Assembly: GCF_017982655.1 (NCBI RefSeq)
Contig: NZ_JABXYX010000016.1
Span: 43,716 to 107,715 of the forward strand
Direction: 5' to 3'
From: Brasilonema sp. CT11
Lineage (GTDB): Bacteria; Cyanobacteriota; Cyanobacteriia; Cyanobacteriales; Nostocaceae
Length of the DNA: 64,000 nt
Both the position numbers and the translations under genes were made by a program. The notes under the pieces were generated by a model, which saw only the letters and a list, made by a program, of their open reading frames with translations, did no database searches and was not told the origin of the DNA. Positions within the stretch are counted from its first letter, which is position 1; each line of letters opens with the position of its first letter. Of this stretch, positions 45,953-54,919 are shown piece after piece.

Positions 45953-46486
45953 ATGAAAAATTGGCTACCTTTAAACTCTAAGTTACAAAAACTACGCTAT
46001 AAGTTACTGAACGACCCATATTATCGACTACAATCAGCAGAAGAAATTGCGATCGCCGCCCAACTTGGTATCCACATTGATGCCAATCAAGCAACTGTTG
46101 ATGATTGGTTACGGCTACCAGGGTTATCGATTCACCAAGCGCGATCGCTTGTACAACTTTCTCGCGCTGGTGTCAAATTTTACAGTATTGAAGATATTGC
46201 CGCAGCCTTAAGTTTACCAGTACAAAGGCTAGAGCCACTCAAGCCAATTCTGAATTTCAGTTATTACGATGATGAATCTTTAACTCTTGGTAGTCATAAG
46301 ATTAACCCTAACACGGCAACAATTGAAACTCTAGCAAAAGTGCCATTTCTTGATTTATCCCTGGCGCAAGCAGTGGTTGAAAATCGCAATTTAGCGGGAG
46401 CTTATCTTAACTTAGCTGATTTTCAGCAAAGGTTAAATCTTTCGGGTGAAACCATTGCCCAGCTTATGTACTACCTACGATTTTAA
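45953..46486 (+). CDS. Helix-hairpin-helix (ComEA-like) domain protein
   Basis: A 177-residue protein with two HhH modules: residues about 50-90 (NQATVDDWLRLPGLSIHQARSLVQL) and about 117-177 (INPNTATIETLAKVPFLDLSLAQAVVENR), each with the NxNxA-LxxLPG-like pattern of ComEA/Sec-independent DNA-binding domains. No signal peptide, so cytoplasmic. Role unknown; a DNA-associated role is inferred from the fold. Likely co-transcribed with the TM2 gene. Confidence 0.82.
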   Translation: MKNWLPLNSKLQKLRYKLLNDPYYRLQSAEEIAIAAQLGIHIDANQATVDDWLRLPGLSIHQARSLVQLSRAGVKFYSIEDIAAALSLPVQRLEPLKPILNFSYYDDESLTLGSHKINPNTATIETLAKVPFLDLSLAQAVVENRNLAGAYLNLADFQQRLNLSGETIAQLMYYLRF

Positions 46487-46489
46487 TTT

Positions 46490-46510
46490 AGACGTAGCGA
46501 TGCTACGTCT
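46490..46510. terminator. Bidirectional terminator hairpin
   Basis: AGACGTAGC / GCTACGTCT with a three-base loop, T-rich on both flanks, between the convergent HhH and lepB genes. Confidence 0.8.
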
Positions 46511-46516
46511 TTACAA

Positions 46517-47089
46517 TTAAATCACGCCAATCCTATCAAAAGGCCAAAAGCGGAACACTGCCCGACCAATAATATTTTCTTTGGGTAAAAACCCCCAGTA
46601 ACGGGAGTCATTACTATCGTTGCGGTTATCTCCCATAACAAAGAATTCGCCGGGAGGAACTTGCCGCTCTTGCATGGGTAAAATTGGTGGCTCAGCTATA
46701 TAATCTTCTTGTATTGGTTGCCCATCAATGTAAACCTTTCCACCTGCGATACTCACTTTCTTTCCAGGAGTGCCAATAATACGCTTAATGAAAGCTTGGT
46801 CTTTGGGATATCCTCGATGTTGTAATTCTTCTGGTGGCTGAAAAACGACGATATCGCCAAATTGTGGAGGATGAAACAAAGAAGAAATTTTTTCCACAAC
46901 CAGGCGATCGCCCTTATGCAAAGTTGGTAACATCGAGTCTGAGGGGATGTAGCGGGGTTCAGCAACAAAAGTCCGAATGAGGAGTGCTAAGCATAAGGCG
47001 ATCGCAATCAAGATGAGATTTTCCCGTAAAGTTTGCCATCCTCGCGACGATGCAGGGGATTCTTTCGCTTCACTTTTCTGATGAGTCAT
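46517..47089 (-). CDS. lepB: Signal peptidase I
   Basis: A 190-residue type I signal peptidase, which cleaves signal peptides at the membrane surface. One N-terminal membrane helix (about 24-42), the catalytic Ser in YIPSDSMLPTL (about residue 52), the Lys in QAFIKRIIGTPG (about 102), and box E GDNRNDSNDSRYWGFLPKENIIGRA. Short bacterial form. Convergent with the HhH gene. Confidence 0.96.
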   Translation of the reverse strand: MTHQKSEAKESPASSRGWQTLRENLILIAIALCLALLIRTFVAEPRYIPSDSMLPTLHKGDRLVVEKISSLFHPPQFGDIVVFQPPEELQHRGYPKDQAFIKRIIGTPGKKVSIAGGKVYIDGQPIQEDYIAEPPILPMQERQVPPGEFFVMGDNRNDSNDSRYWGFLPKENIIGRAVFRFWPFDRIGVI

Positions 47090-47228
47090 AGAAAGCTGAT
47101 TAATAAGTTAGACGAATTCTAGATTATTTTGATCCTAAAAGGACATTTGTTATGGGTTAGGAAGAAATTTCTAGATTGTAGTGCTGACAAAGGGTTTTGA
47201 GTTTTTCTTTTATTGGAGACAATTTGCC

Positions 47229-47576
47229 ATGAAAGATAACCTTCCGGATGGTATGCTCCGACTAATGTCGGATGGCTGCTGGTACTCGACAGAAGAACTG
47301 GTAGAGAAAATTACAGGACTTACGCAACTGGCACATTTTTCTTCAAACTATCACACGGATAGAATTTGGCTATAACGTTTATAAATCAATGCTTACGAGC
47401 ATTTATCTCAATTTGAAATATATGTGCCAGTTGACCTTATATTGTGACGCTTGCGTAAGTCCTAAATCAGTCATCGATTCTCCGCAACCATGCATATTCT
47501 CAAAAAGAAGCGGGGTTGCAAGTTCGATAAGCGCCGTGTTCAAGGTCAGCAACACGAGTATCGATTAATAATTTAG
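47229..47576 (+). pseudogene. Small winged-helix-type gene interrupted by a MITE
   Basis: The left part (ATG 47229) reads MKDNLPDGMLRLMSDGCWYS then TEELVEKI. A 152-bp element follows, and the right part (from 47466) continues in frame as SHRFSATMHILKKKRGCKFD KRRVQGQQHEYRLII to a TAG at 47574-47576. Joined, it would be a compact wHTH-like protein of about 64 residues: a first helix, LMSDG-WYS-EELV, a recognition helix SHRFSATMHILKK and a wing. With the element present the frame stops soon after EKIT. It lies 85 bases before the DUF433 gene, so it may have belonged to that locus. Confidence 0.75.
47312..47463. mobile_element. 152-bp MITE with GGACTTACGCA ends
   Basis: Ends GGACTTACGCA (47316-47326) and TGCGTAAGTCC (47452-47462) are inverted, with a second inner pair AACTGGCACA/TGTGCCAGTT. 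It is flanked by AAAT on both sides (47308-47311 and 47464-47467), consistent with a 4-bp target duplication. It interrupts the small wHTH-like gene. Related copies: 57831-57923 and a one-ended copy at 51619. Confidence 0.85.
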
Positions 47577-47661
47577 TCAAAAGTGATCGCATTCTTCATG
47601 TATTGAGGGGGTAGTGACTACTACTCCCGTTTCCTGAATAGTTTAGCTACTGTCAAAAGCT

Positions 47662-47922
47662 ATGACTACAGATAATTTGCTGTCGAGAATTTCCATCGAT
47701 CCAAATATTTGCTTTGGTAAACCTTGTATTCGCGGACATCGCATCCCGGTTTCTCTCGTTCTTGACTACCTAGCTGGCGGTGTAGGTATTGAGGAAGTTC
47801 TTGAGGGATATCCAAGTATTGAGCGAGAAGACGTGCTTGCTTGTATTGCCTATGGTGCAGAAATGGCACGGGATGTTTTTGTTGAAATTCCTTTGAGTAA
47901 AAAAAAGGAAGCAAATGCGTGA
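47662..47922 (+). CDS. DUF433 family antitoxin-like protein
   Basis: An 86-residue DUF433 protein: SRISIDPNICFGKPCIRGHRIPVSLVLDYLAGG then EEVLEGYPSIEREDVLACIAYGAE, a tandem-HTH-like fold that acts as an antitoxin next to DUF5615 (PIN-like) toxins. Its TGA overlaps a GTG start for the next reading frame (GTGA), the usual coupling, but that toxin frame is truncated here (see next). Intact itself. Confidence 0.92.
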   Translation: MTTDNLLSRISIDPNICFGKPCIRGHRIPVSLVLDYLAGGVGIEEVLEGYPSIEREDVLACIAYGAEMARDVFVEIPLSKKKEANA

Positions 47923-47993
47923 AGCTAAAGCTGGATGAAAATGTTGATCTTCGTTACGTTAGAAGTTCCGGTTTTGACAAAGGCTCAATCTAA
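47919..47993 (+). pseudogene. Truncated DUF5615 PIN-like toxin
   Basis: Begins VKLKLDENVDLRYV, the hallmark N-terminus of DUF5615 PIN-like proteins (catalytic Asp-Glu). After about codon 14 the sequence leaves the family and hits TAA at 47991 (24 codons), so the remaining 90 or so residues of the toxin are missing. The break coincides with the start of coiled-coil sequence in another frame, pointing to a deletion that fused two unrelated genes. Confidence 0.75.
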
Positions 47994-48691
47994 TGTTCTT
48001 GCTGCTTGGTATTTAGCAGTTGTACTGGAAGTCAAAGAACGTCAGACGAACCGTCAAAAGCAAATTGATGAACTAAAAAAGGAACTTGACAAGTTAGATA
48101 TAGGTGAAAAAGAACGTAAATCTAAGGAAAAGAAACTGCAATATTTGGAAGAAATGCAGAACAAGGAGGCTCATAAGTATAGAGAGTCTTTTCACAAATC
48201 TTTTGGCATGGTTCTAGAAGAACAACAATCTATCTTGCAAGAATTAGCAGCAATTCAAAGTCAACTGAAAGAGTCTGGCTTGACAAAAGCACAAATAAAC
48301 AAATTACAGAAACAGCAAGATAAGCTAAAACCTAAGATTCTGTTTAATCAGGAGTCCGTACAACAAAAGCTTACCTTGCTTGAACAATCAAAAAGTAATC
48401 CATTTAACTTTATTAGTCTAGACAAAAAAGAAGATACAGACAAATTTAAGAAGATTTTTGAAATTTCCAGAAGCTTCAGCAAAACTGCTACAGACCAGAT
48501 TAATTCAACTCGTGGGGATATTTTCACTCAGTGCATTTTAGAAATGTAATGGTTTTGTTGACTTACCTGGACTTTTTATCAAGTGGAGACCAATAGGTTT
48601 TGAGCATAAGTTGCAGTATAAACATGATAATAATGATAAACAAAAATCAGCAGTTATCACATATATTAAAGCACTAGAAGATGCCCCATAG
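47935..48691 (+). pseudogene. 5'-truncated, frameshifted coiled-coil gene upstream of cas6
   Basis: The open frame 47935-48549 encodes 204 residues; the first 10 or so are out-of-frame DUF5615 DNA. From about VPVLTKAQSNVLAAWYLAVV it is a charged, Lys/Glu/Gln-rich coiled coil (KQIDELKKELDKLDIGEKER...). The frame stops at 48547, but dropping one A from the run at 48542-48544 would give LECNGFVDLPGLFIKWRPIG and on to ALEDAP, stopping at 48689-48691, overlapping the cas6 start by 11 bases. So the intact gene was probably translationally coupled to cas6. I recognise no family; it may be an effector-complex or accessory protein, or unrelated. Confidence 0.6.
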
Positions 48692-49535
48692 CCTCGTCCT
48701 TAACCTCATCCCCCAATCTCCCATCTACCCCGAATTCCTCACAGGTAGACACTACCACGCCCTATTCCTCACCCTCATCAGTTCAGTCGATAAAGATTTA
48801 GCAGACTATCTACACGCATCCAATGCAGAGAAACCCTTCACCCTTTCCCCCTTACAAGTCACACGCAATCATAAAAGCCACCAACAAAAAAACCACAGCT
48901 TGCAATTTTCCCATCAACGCCCAATTCCCCCTGGTACACCCTGTTGGTGGCGTATCTCGTTGTTAGACGACACACTCTTTAGCAAGCTGACTCCACTGTG
49001 GCTCAATCTTAACCCCAATCATCCTTGGCATTTGGGTTCAGCAGACTTGTATATAACTAGCATCTTTGGTACACCCCAATCAACACAAGCTTGGGCAAAT
49101 GCTTGTAGTTATACGCAATTGTATGAACAAGCAAGCGATCGCCCTAATCATCCTCTCAACTTCACCCTCGCCACACCCGTCGCTTTCCGGCAAGGAGGAT
49201 ACGACACCATTCTCCCAATTCGAGAATGTGTCTTCAACAGTCTTCTGAGTCGGTGGAACAAATATAGTGGGATTGAATTTACCAACGTCTCCATCGAGTC
49301 AATTTATCCAAGTTTTTGTAATATCCATACCGAAGTTATTCGTAACTATGACACCAAATTTGTTGGTTGTGTAGGCGAAATCAGTTATCGGATTTTAGGA
49401 GATGTTGAACCAATTGCAATCAAACAAATTAACGCCCTTGCCGACTTTGCATTATATGCAGGAGTCGGACGTAAAACAACAATGGGTATGGGTATGACAC
49501 GTCGCCTCTTATCAAATGTTGAAAATTATGAATGA
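48681..49535 (+). CDS. cas6: CRISPR-associated endoribonuclease Cas6
   Basis: A 284-residue RAMP protein. Cas6 cuts precursor CRISPR RNA within repeats. Features: an N-terminal ferredoxin-like half (LVLNLIPQSPIYPEFLTGRHYHALFL), a GTPCWWRISLLDD block, YRILGDVEP, and the C-terminal glycine-rich loop GVGRKTTMGMGMTRR (about residues 261-275). A His at about 24-26 (RHYHA) could be catalytic as in cyanobacterial Cas6 enzymes. It overlaps cas4 by eight bases. No CRISPR array or effector genes are in view, so it would have to serve arrays elsewhere or be a relic. Type I-D loci carry this cas6-cas4 order. Confidence 0.92.
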   Translation: MPHSLVLNLIPQSPIYPEFLTGRHYHALFLTLISSVDKDLADYLHASNAEKPFTLSPLQVTRNHKSHQQKNHSLQFSHQRPIPPGTPCWWRISLLDDTLFSKLTPLWLNLNPNHPWHLGSADLYITSIFGTPQSTQAWANACSYTQLYEQASDRPNHPLNFTLATPVAFRQGGYDTILPIRECVFNSLLSRWNKYSGIEFTNVSIESIYPSFCNIHTEVIRNYDTKFVGCVGEISYRILGDVEPIAIKQINALADFALYAGVGRKTTMGMGMTRRLLSNVENYE

Positions 49536-50121
49536 GACAGAATATATTCCTATTGCTTCCTTAAATCAATATGCTTATTGCCCACATCGCTGCTGGCGAA
49601 TGTTTTGTGCAGGAGAATTCATTGATAACCAATACACAATTGAAGGGACAAGTTTACATGAACGCGTCCACACATTGGGAGAAGGACATCGTGACGAAAC
49701 CTGGCAATTTCGAGCGATTTGGCTGAAATCAGACAAATACAAACTTATCGGAAAATCTGATTTGATTGAATCAGAAAATGGTGAGTTGTATCCAGTTGAA
49801 TACAAGCGAGGACGTAAGGGCGAATGGGATAACGATGAGTTACAAGTCTGTGCCCAAGCGTTGTGTTTGGAAGAAATTACAGGACAAAGGGTGACGACTG
49901 GCTATGTTTATTACGCACACTCACATCAACGTCAATTTGTAGAAATAACCGAAGAATTGCGTCAAAGTACAGTCGCCACAATTGAAGCTGTTCAAATACT
50001 TTTATTGACAGGTTTTATGCCAAAAGCTATTAAGACAAAGCGCTGTACAGGATGCAGTTTGTACACACGGTGCGTACCAGAAATTGTGGACAAAGTAGGA
50101 CGGTATCAAGAAGCCAATTAG
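49528..50121 (+). CDS. cas4: CRISPR-associated exonuclease Cas4
   Basis: About 197 residues from the ATG at 49528 (an upstream ATG at 49516 adds four residues and overlaps cas6 more). RecB-like nuclease motifs: LIGKSDLIES (metal-binding Asp) and YPVEYKRGRKGEW (Glu-x-Lys), then QVCAQALCLEE. The four Cys of the iron-sulfur cluster are in the N-terminal YCPHRCW (one or two) and the C-terminal CTGCSLYTRC. Cas4 trims prespacers and works with Cas1-Cas2, which are missing here. Apparently intact. Confidence 0.94.
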   Translation: MNETEYIPIASLNQYAYCPHRCWRMFCAGEFIDNQYTIEGTSLHERVHTLGEGHRDETWQFRAIWLKSDKYKLIGKSDLIESENGELYPVEYKRGRKGEWDNDELQVCAQALCLEEITGQRVTTGYVYYAHSHQRQFVEITEELRQSTVATIEAVQILLLTGFMPKAIKTKRCTGCSLYTRCVPEIVDKVGRYQEAN

Positions 50122-50215
50122 ACAGTTATCAGTTATCAGTTATCACTGTTTACGGGAGCATCCCAGTTTTGAAAAAAGACGAGTAGTGGGAGCATCTTGC
50201 TCCCTATTTGTAGCA

Positions 50216-50317
50216 GTGATTCGTGAATCTCGTTTCTACTCTGAAGCAAAGCTCTGGCTACTTGAAGATGAGTACGAGCAAGTTCAAGGACGACTACTCG
50301 CACAAGTGACACCTTAG
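50216..50317 (+). pseudogene. Short gene fragment after cas4
   Basis: A 33-residue frame from GTG (RESRFYSEAKLWLLEDEYEQ then VQGRLLAQVTP) stopping at TAG 50315. It has protein-like composition but I recognise no family. It does not resemble the Cas1 C-terminus. Around it are GGGAGCATCTTGCTCCC-type dispersed hairpins (50189-50205). The other bases from cas4 to the SGNH gene hold no further gene. Confidence 0.3.
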
Positions 50318-50407
50318 GAAAGCATCTTGCTCAAATGCGCACCAGATGAGCACAATTCATATCAACAATGTCCCGGCAAAAAATGTCGGGTTAATTTTTT
50401 GGCTGTT

Positions 50408-51424
50408 TCAACTTCCGGCCATTTTTATCATACTATATTCAGCTTTATTTAATGCTGATCGCCATACATCGTAGGCTTGTGTGCTCAAATGAAGCCCGTC
50501 TGTAGTCAGTTCTAAACGCAAGTTACCCTGAAAATCTGCAAACCAATCATAAAGATTTAAATAATAAACCCCTTCTTGTCTTGCAATCACGGAGAGTTGC
50601 TCATTGAGATGACGAATGCGGGTATTGGAAATTGCAGATAAACGAGTTGGCAAAATCGATTGAAGAAAAATTATGGTTTTTGGGTGAGTGTGTCGCAACT
50701 TGCGAACAATTTCGCGGTGATTGTGTAAGATGATTTCATCTGCCGTACCCTTTCGCAAGTCATTAATTCCAACCATGATATAAATGAAATCTGGTCTAGT
50801 TTCACTAAAAACAGATACCCTTTTTAAAACACCAGCGCAAGTATCTCCAGATATTCCCTGATTCAACCACAATCTATCTGCAGGCAATTTTTCTTGAGGA
50901 AACCACAAACTTAAAGAATCACCCACCAAAATTCCCAGACGATTATCGCCTTGACTTTGAGTCATTGCTTTAGCTTCCATCGCCAATAAGTTTTTCCAAT
51001 CTTCGTATGTTAGTTGAGTCTTCCTCGTAGATATCAACGATAACTCTGTCCTGTCTTTTGGTAAGCTTGGATAAATCTGACCCGCTTTGAGTGCGGCTAA
51101 TCTTGCGTAGTAAAGCTGTTTTCCAGATGTAATTTTGTAGTCAGCTACTTGAGTTTTTGAACTACCATACGATTCTATATGCTTTGTCAACAAAGAGTGA
51201 CTCAATTCTAATGGATTTATTCCAGCACTAAAGAATACTTGATTAGTGATATTTTGCTTAAAAAGATATTTTAAGTTCAAAACGACTCTGCTATTTTCTG
51301 AAGAAACATTGGACAGATGCACAAGACTTAATGCTGGTATTGTCAATCCTGTCAACAGACTTACTGTCAACAGACAAAGATTTCTCGTCTTTACGTTTTT
51401 CATCCCCGCGCCGCTTTTTCCCAC
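50408..51424 (-). CDS. SGNH/GDSL hydrolase, secreted or anchored
   Basis: A 338-residue protein with an N-terminal hydrophobic segment (about residues 14-33). Four SGNH blocks are visible: GILVGDSLSLW (Ser, about residue 168), NQGISGDTCAGV (Gly), VGINDLRKG (Asn) and TTDGLHLSTQAY (Asp-His, about 310-317). These enzymes are esterases, lipases or carbohydrate deacetylases; the substrate is unknown. About 110 residues precede the hydrolase core with no recognised domain. Start ATG chosen as the first in frame; a later ATG at residue 8 (MKNVK) is also plausible. Confidence 0.9.
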   Translation of the reverse strand: MGKSGAGMKNVKTRNLCLLTVSLLTGLTIPALSLVHLSNVSSENSRVVLNLKYLFKQNITNQVFFSAGINPLELSHSLLTKHIESYGSSKTQVADYKITSGKQLYYARLAALKAGQIYPSLPKDRTELSLISTRKTQLTYEDWKNLLAMEAKAMTQSQGDNRLGILVGDSLSLWFPQEKLPADRLWLNQGISGDTCAGVLKRVSVFSETRPDFIYIMVGINDLRKGTADEIILHNHREIVRKLRHTHPKTIIFLQSILPTRLSAISNTRIRHLNEQLSVIARQEGVYYLNLYDWFADFQGNLRLELTTDGLHLSTQAYDVWRSALNKAEYSMIKMAGS

Positions 51425-51609
51425 AGACAGTATTAACTTGTTTAATTTAAGAAAGTTTTTTAAAGAACTGTTTGATTATTTTTCATTGATATACATATTT
51501 CTGTAAAGCATTTCGAGATGATGTTTACCATCTCTTCAAAAATTTTCCATATTGCTTCTAGCAGTTTTCATTTTTCTTGAAAACTGCCCACATGATTAAA
51601 TATGGTTAC

Positions 51610-51860
51610 TCATCCGAAACAGGACTTACGCAACGCAAAGAATGTCCCCAGCGTGCCCGCAGGGCATACGGAACGTAGTTGAGTGTAGACGCGTTGCAAG
51701 AGCGCATGCTTAGGGGCTAGTACCGCTGCCTTGGAAGTCAAAAGCATGTCCCAACACCGTTCGGACGTTCGGCGAAGCCTCAGTCGAGCCGCTGAGCGCT
51801 CTAGGCGTTGCCTTTACACCCTTACACCCCTAGTACCGCAAGGCGGAAGTCAAAAGTCAA
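51610..51860. repeat. Repeat patch including a one-ended GGACTTACGCA element
   Basis: Starts with ACAGGACTTACGCAACGC (51619 onward), an end of the MITE family at 47312, but no matching right end is found. It is followed by CCCGCAGGGCATACGG, TTAGGGGCTAGTACCGC, GTCGAGCCGCTGAGCGC and CCTAGTACCGCAAGGCGG words and AAGTCAAAAGTCAAAAGT heptamers. No gene in the 51425-51926 gap. Confidence 0.75.
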
Positions 51861-51926
51861 AAGTATTATGGAATGAGCTTTTTAGGAATTTTAAATGGTT
51901 GCCTTATTTACGCCGCTCTGCACTAG

Positions 51927-52838
51927 TTACAAATCTTCAAATCTGTATCGACTACCGATAATATAATCCTCATTAATTTCAAAAGAAATCCATCGGCGTT
52001 GTAACATTTCTGCCACAAAACCCGTGGTGTTGGAACCCGCAAAAGAATCTAAAACACAATCACCTTCATCAGTCAAAAACTTGATGAAGAATTCTGCAAA
52101 ACTTTGAGGAAAACGTGCTGGATGAGGTTTAATTTCTGCTGCTTTACAACGCCGCAGATAAGCACTATTAGATTCTGTGTTGGCTATTTCTAATAAATTT
52201 GGTGGAATAGCACCTTTATTATCTTTTTGAAATTTGTCAGAGATATCATGACCGCTAGGGCGTATTTTTGCTTTATAGCCATTTTTCAGTAATTGTTTCA
52301 TACTTTGACTATAAGGCTTTAGAACTTTTCTATTATCAGCTTTGGGGTGAGGGGTTTTAGACAACCACCAAACCACATTCACTGAATCTTTTACACGAAT
52401 TCGTCTGATTGTGACCCACTCAGCAGGAGTTGGTAGTCGTGCTGGGTTATAGTGATAGAATTCTTGAGCAAGAAAAAAGCCAACTTCCTTACACAATCTC
52501 ACTAAAAGTTCATATTGGTAGAGACTCCTGACTGGATAACCAGGCAGATAAGCACCACCCAAATCTAAAATAAAAGAGCCATCATCTGCTAAAACTCTTT
52601 TAAATTCGTAGGCAAAAGGAAGAAACCATTCTATATATTTTTCTGCACTTTCGTTACCGTATTCTTTTTTACGTGTAAGTGCAAATGGAGGTGAGGTCAG
52701 AATTAGGTTAACACTGCTATCCTTAAGAAATGTAAGTAGTTTTAGGCTATCACCTAAATATATTGCTCCATTTTTTTGAGAGTAGTAAGGTGTAAAATCT
52801 AATGTTTTTTGTGGTGTTTGCTGTTGTTCTTGTGTCAA
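51927..52838 (-). CDS. Site-specific DNA methyltransferase (beta class, m4C/m6A)
   Basis: A 303-residue methylase in beta order: catalytic motif IV TSPPFAL first (about residues 48-54), then target recognition, then AdoMet motif I DSFAGSNTTGFVAE (about 268-281). SPPF/Y rather than DPPY usually means cytosine-N4 methylation. No restriction gene is next to it. Cyanobacteria carry conserved solitary methylases; the LTRKKEYGN, RLPTPAEWVTIRRIRVKDSV and PSGHDIS stretches make one of those (a GGCC-type m4C enzyme) a reasonable guess, but specificity is not proven. Cyanase follows upstream. Confidence 0.88.
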   Translation of the reverse strand: MTQEQQQTPQKTLDFTPYYSQKNGAIYLGDSLKLLTFLKDSSVNLILTSPPFALTRKKEYGNESAEKYIEWFLPFAYEFKRVLADDGSFILDLGGAYLPGYPVRSLYQYELLVRLCKEVGFFLAQEFYHYNPARLPTPAEWVTIRRIRVKDSVNVVWWLSKTPHPKADNRKVLKPYSQSMKQLLKNGYKAKIRPSGHDISDKFQKDNKGAIPPNLLEIANTESNSAYLRRCKAAEIKPHPARFPQSFAEFFIKFLTDEGDCVLDSFAGSNTTGFVAEMLQRRWISFEINEDYIIGSRYRFEDL

Positions 52839-52960
52839 GAGTTAAAACGTTTTTCAGTTAAGGCGTAAGCAAACTTATAGAAAGATTGACTGAGAACTTT
52901 ACGCACGTCTACAAGCAAGTGAATTTCCACAGATAAAAGCTCATCAGCATGAATGAAATA

Positions 52961-53401
52961 TTACCACTTTTTGTATGGCAGAAATTTTCCAGACATGATG
53001 ACTTTCACGCGATCGCCTTTAGAATCTTCTTCTTTTTCTATATTCAAAGTAAAGTCTATCGCGCTCATAATTCCATCACCAAACTTTTCGTGAATCACCT
53101 CTTTAATCGGCATTCCATAAACCTGCATAATTTCGTAGAAACGATAAATGAGGGGATCTGTGGGAACAACAGGTCCTAAACCTTTGACAGGGTATTCACT
53201 TAATTCCCTAACATAAATCGCACCAAGCCCTAATGCTTCAACCAGTAACTTCGCTTCTTCCTCAGAAGCACTGGCTTGACGGTAGAAAACAGATGCAATC
53301 CACACTTCGTCACGTCCCAAAATCTTTTCTAAATCAGCAAAGGTTAGTCCTTTTTCTTTTTTTGCCGCCAAAAGCGTTTGAGTAATTTCTGGGATGGACA
53401 C
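52961..53401 (-). CDS. cynS: Cyanate hydratase (cyanase)
   Basis: A 146-residue decameric enzyme that turns cyanate and bicarbonate into ammonia and CO2. N-terminal HTH-like domain (1-75) and C-terminal catalytic domain with YRFYE (Arg and Glu) and DGIMSAI (Ser), the three known catalytic residues. In cyanobacteria it is often under nitrogen control; no NtcA box was identified by eye upstream. Monocistronic. Confidence 0.97.
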   Translation of the reverse strand: MSIPEITQTLLAAKKEKGLTFADLEKILGRDEVWIASVFYRQASASEEEAKLLVEALGLGAIYVRELSEYPVKGLGPVVPTDPLIYRFYEIMQVYGMPIKEVIHEKFGDGIMSAIDFTLNIEKEEDSKGDRVKVIMSGKFLPYKKW

Positions 53402-53635
53402 TGGATAACTCCTGTAATTAAGTGTTACTTTTTTGTGAAAAACGTTTGTAGCATTTTCACTGCATTATAGTCTCATATTGGCTAAAAGACATCAAAAAAA
53501 CATTGCTAAATAGAGACAAAAAAATTATGAGTTAGGAAGTTTTCATGAAAAATGCCTAACTCATAACTTACAAATATAACAGTTCCAAATGAATTGTGAA
53601 CTGATTCGGTGAACTACCTTAACCTAGCGATAATG

Positions 53636-54919
53636 TCATGCTAATGCTGGTACAGGAATCATGATGTGAGAATACAAGGGGAAGCGATCGCACAACGCTT
53701 TGACTCGTCGCCGACAATTTTCCGCAATGTCTGCTGAATCTGGATTTAATAAGCGATCTGCAATAATATTGCCAATCTCCGTAAACTCTTCTACTCCCAA
53801 GCCACGTGTTGTCATTGCTGGAGAACCTAACCTCAAACCACTAGTAACAAATGGTGACTCTGGGTCAAACGGTACTGTATTCTTGTTGGCAGTAATATTC
53901 ACACCACTAACCAACTGATCCGCTAGCTTACCTGTCATACCAATAGACCGTAGGTCTACTAGGATGAGATGATTGTCAGTTCTATTTGACACCAACTTTA
54001 AACCTCGGTTTTGAAGTTGGGTAGCCAAAGCACAAGCATTGTCAATCACCTGAGCAGAATATGCTTTAAACTCTGGCTTGAGGGCTTCAGCGAAAGCAAC
54101 TGCTTTGGCAGCAATTACATGTTCGAGTGGTCCACCCTGATTACCAGGGAAAACGGATTTATCAAGCTTTTTACCCAGTTCGGGATCACGGGTTAAAATT
54201 AAGCCACCCCTTGGACCACGTAAAGTTTTGTGTGTCGTTGTAGTTACAACATCACAATAGGGAATTGGGTCAGGATGAAGACCGCTAGCAACCAATCCGG
54301 CAATGTGGGCTATATCTGCCAGTAAGTACGCACCGACTTCATCAGCGATACTACGGAACTTTTCAAAATCAATTATGCGAGGATATGCAGAATAACCACA
54401 AATCAAGAGCTTTGGACGCTCCCTAAGCGCCAGCTCCCGAATTTGGTCATAGTCTAGTTCTTCTGTTTGCTGATTAACACCGTAGTGGCAAACTTGGAAC
54501 CACTTACCAGATACGTTGACAGGTGAACCGTGCGTCAGGTGTCCCCCGTGAGATAAATCCATCCCCATGAATTTATCACCTGGTTCCAGCAGCGTCAAAA
54601 ACACTGCAAAATTTGCCTGTGCGCCAGAATGGGGTTGTACGTTGGCATGAGCAGCACCAAACAACTGTTTAGCACGGTCAATTGCCAGTTGTTCAATTTT
54701 GTCTATGAACTCACAACCACCATAGTAACGTTTACCAGGCAATCCCTCTGCGTACTTATTTGTCAGTACGGAACCTTGAGCCGCTAGGACAGCAGCCGAG
54801 GTAAAGTTTTCACTTGCAATCAACTCCAAGTGATCGCGTTGACGCTGTAGTTCTTGGTTGATTAACTCCGCCACCGTAGGATCGGAGGAGGCAAGAAAAT
54901 CTGAGTTGGTCAAAGTCAC
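53636..54919 (-). CDS. glyA: Serine hydroxymethyltransferase
   Basis: A 427-residue PLP enzyme interconverting serine and glycine with tetrahydrofolate, supplying one-carbon units. Active-site Lys in [15 protein letters not shown] (about residue 235), plus [29 protein letters not shown] and the C-terminal [15 protein letters not shown] block. Full length. Monocistronic; a heptamer-like stretch lies upstream. Confidence 0.98.
   Translation of the reverse strand: MTLTNSDFLASSDPTVAELINQELQRQRDHLELIASENFTSAAVLAAQGSVLTNKYAEGLPGKRYYGGCEFIDKIEQLAIDRAKQLFGAAHANVQPHSGAQANFAVFLTLLEPGDKFMGMDLSHGGHLTHGSPVNVSGKWFQVCHYGVNQQTEELDYDQIRELALRERPKLLICGYSAYPRIIDFEKFRSIADEVGAYLLADIAHIAGLVASGLHPDPIPYCDVVTTTTHKTLRGPRGGLILTRDPELGKKLDKSVFPGNQGGPLEHVIAAKAVAFAEALKPEFKAYSAQVIDNACALATQLQNRGLKLVSNRTDNHLILVDLRSIGMTGKLADQLVSGVNITANKNTVPFDPESPFVTSGLRLGSPAMTTRGLGVEEFTEIGNIIADRLLNPDSADIAENCRRRVKALCDRFPLYSHIMIPVPALA

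Noticed and set aside
47229..50407. CRISPR array near cas6-cas4
   Set aside because: I looked for 28-40-base direct repeats with regular spacers around these genes and saw none. The repeats present are inverted (MITE ends, GGGAGCATC hairpins), not CRISPR-like.
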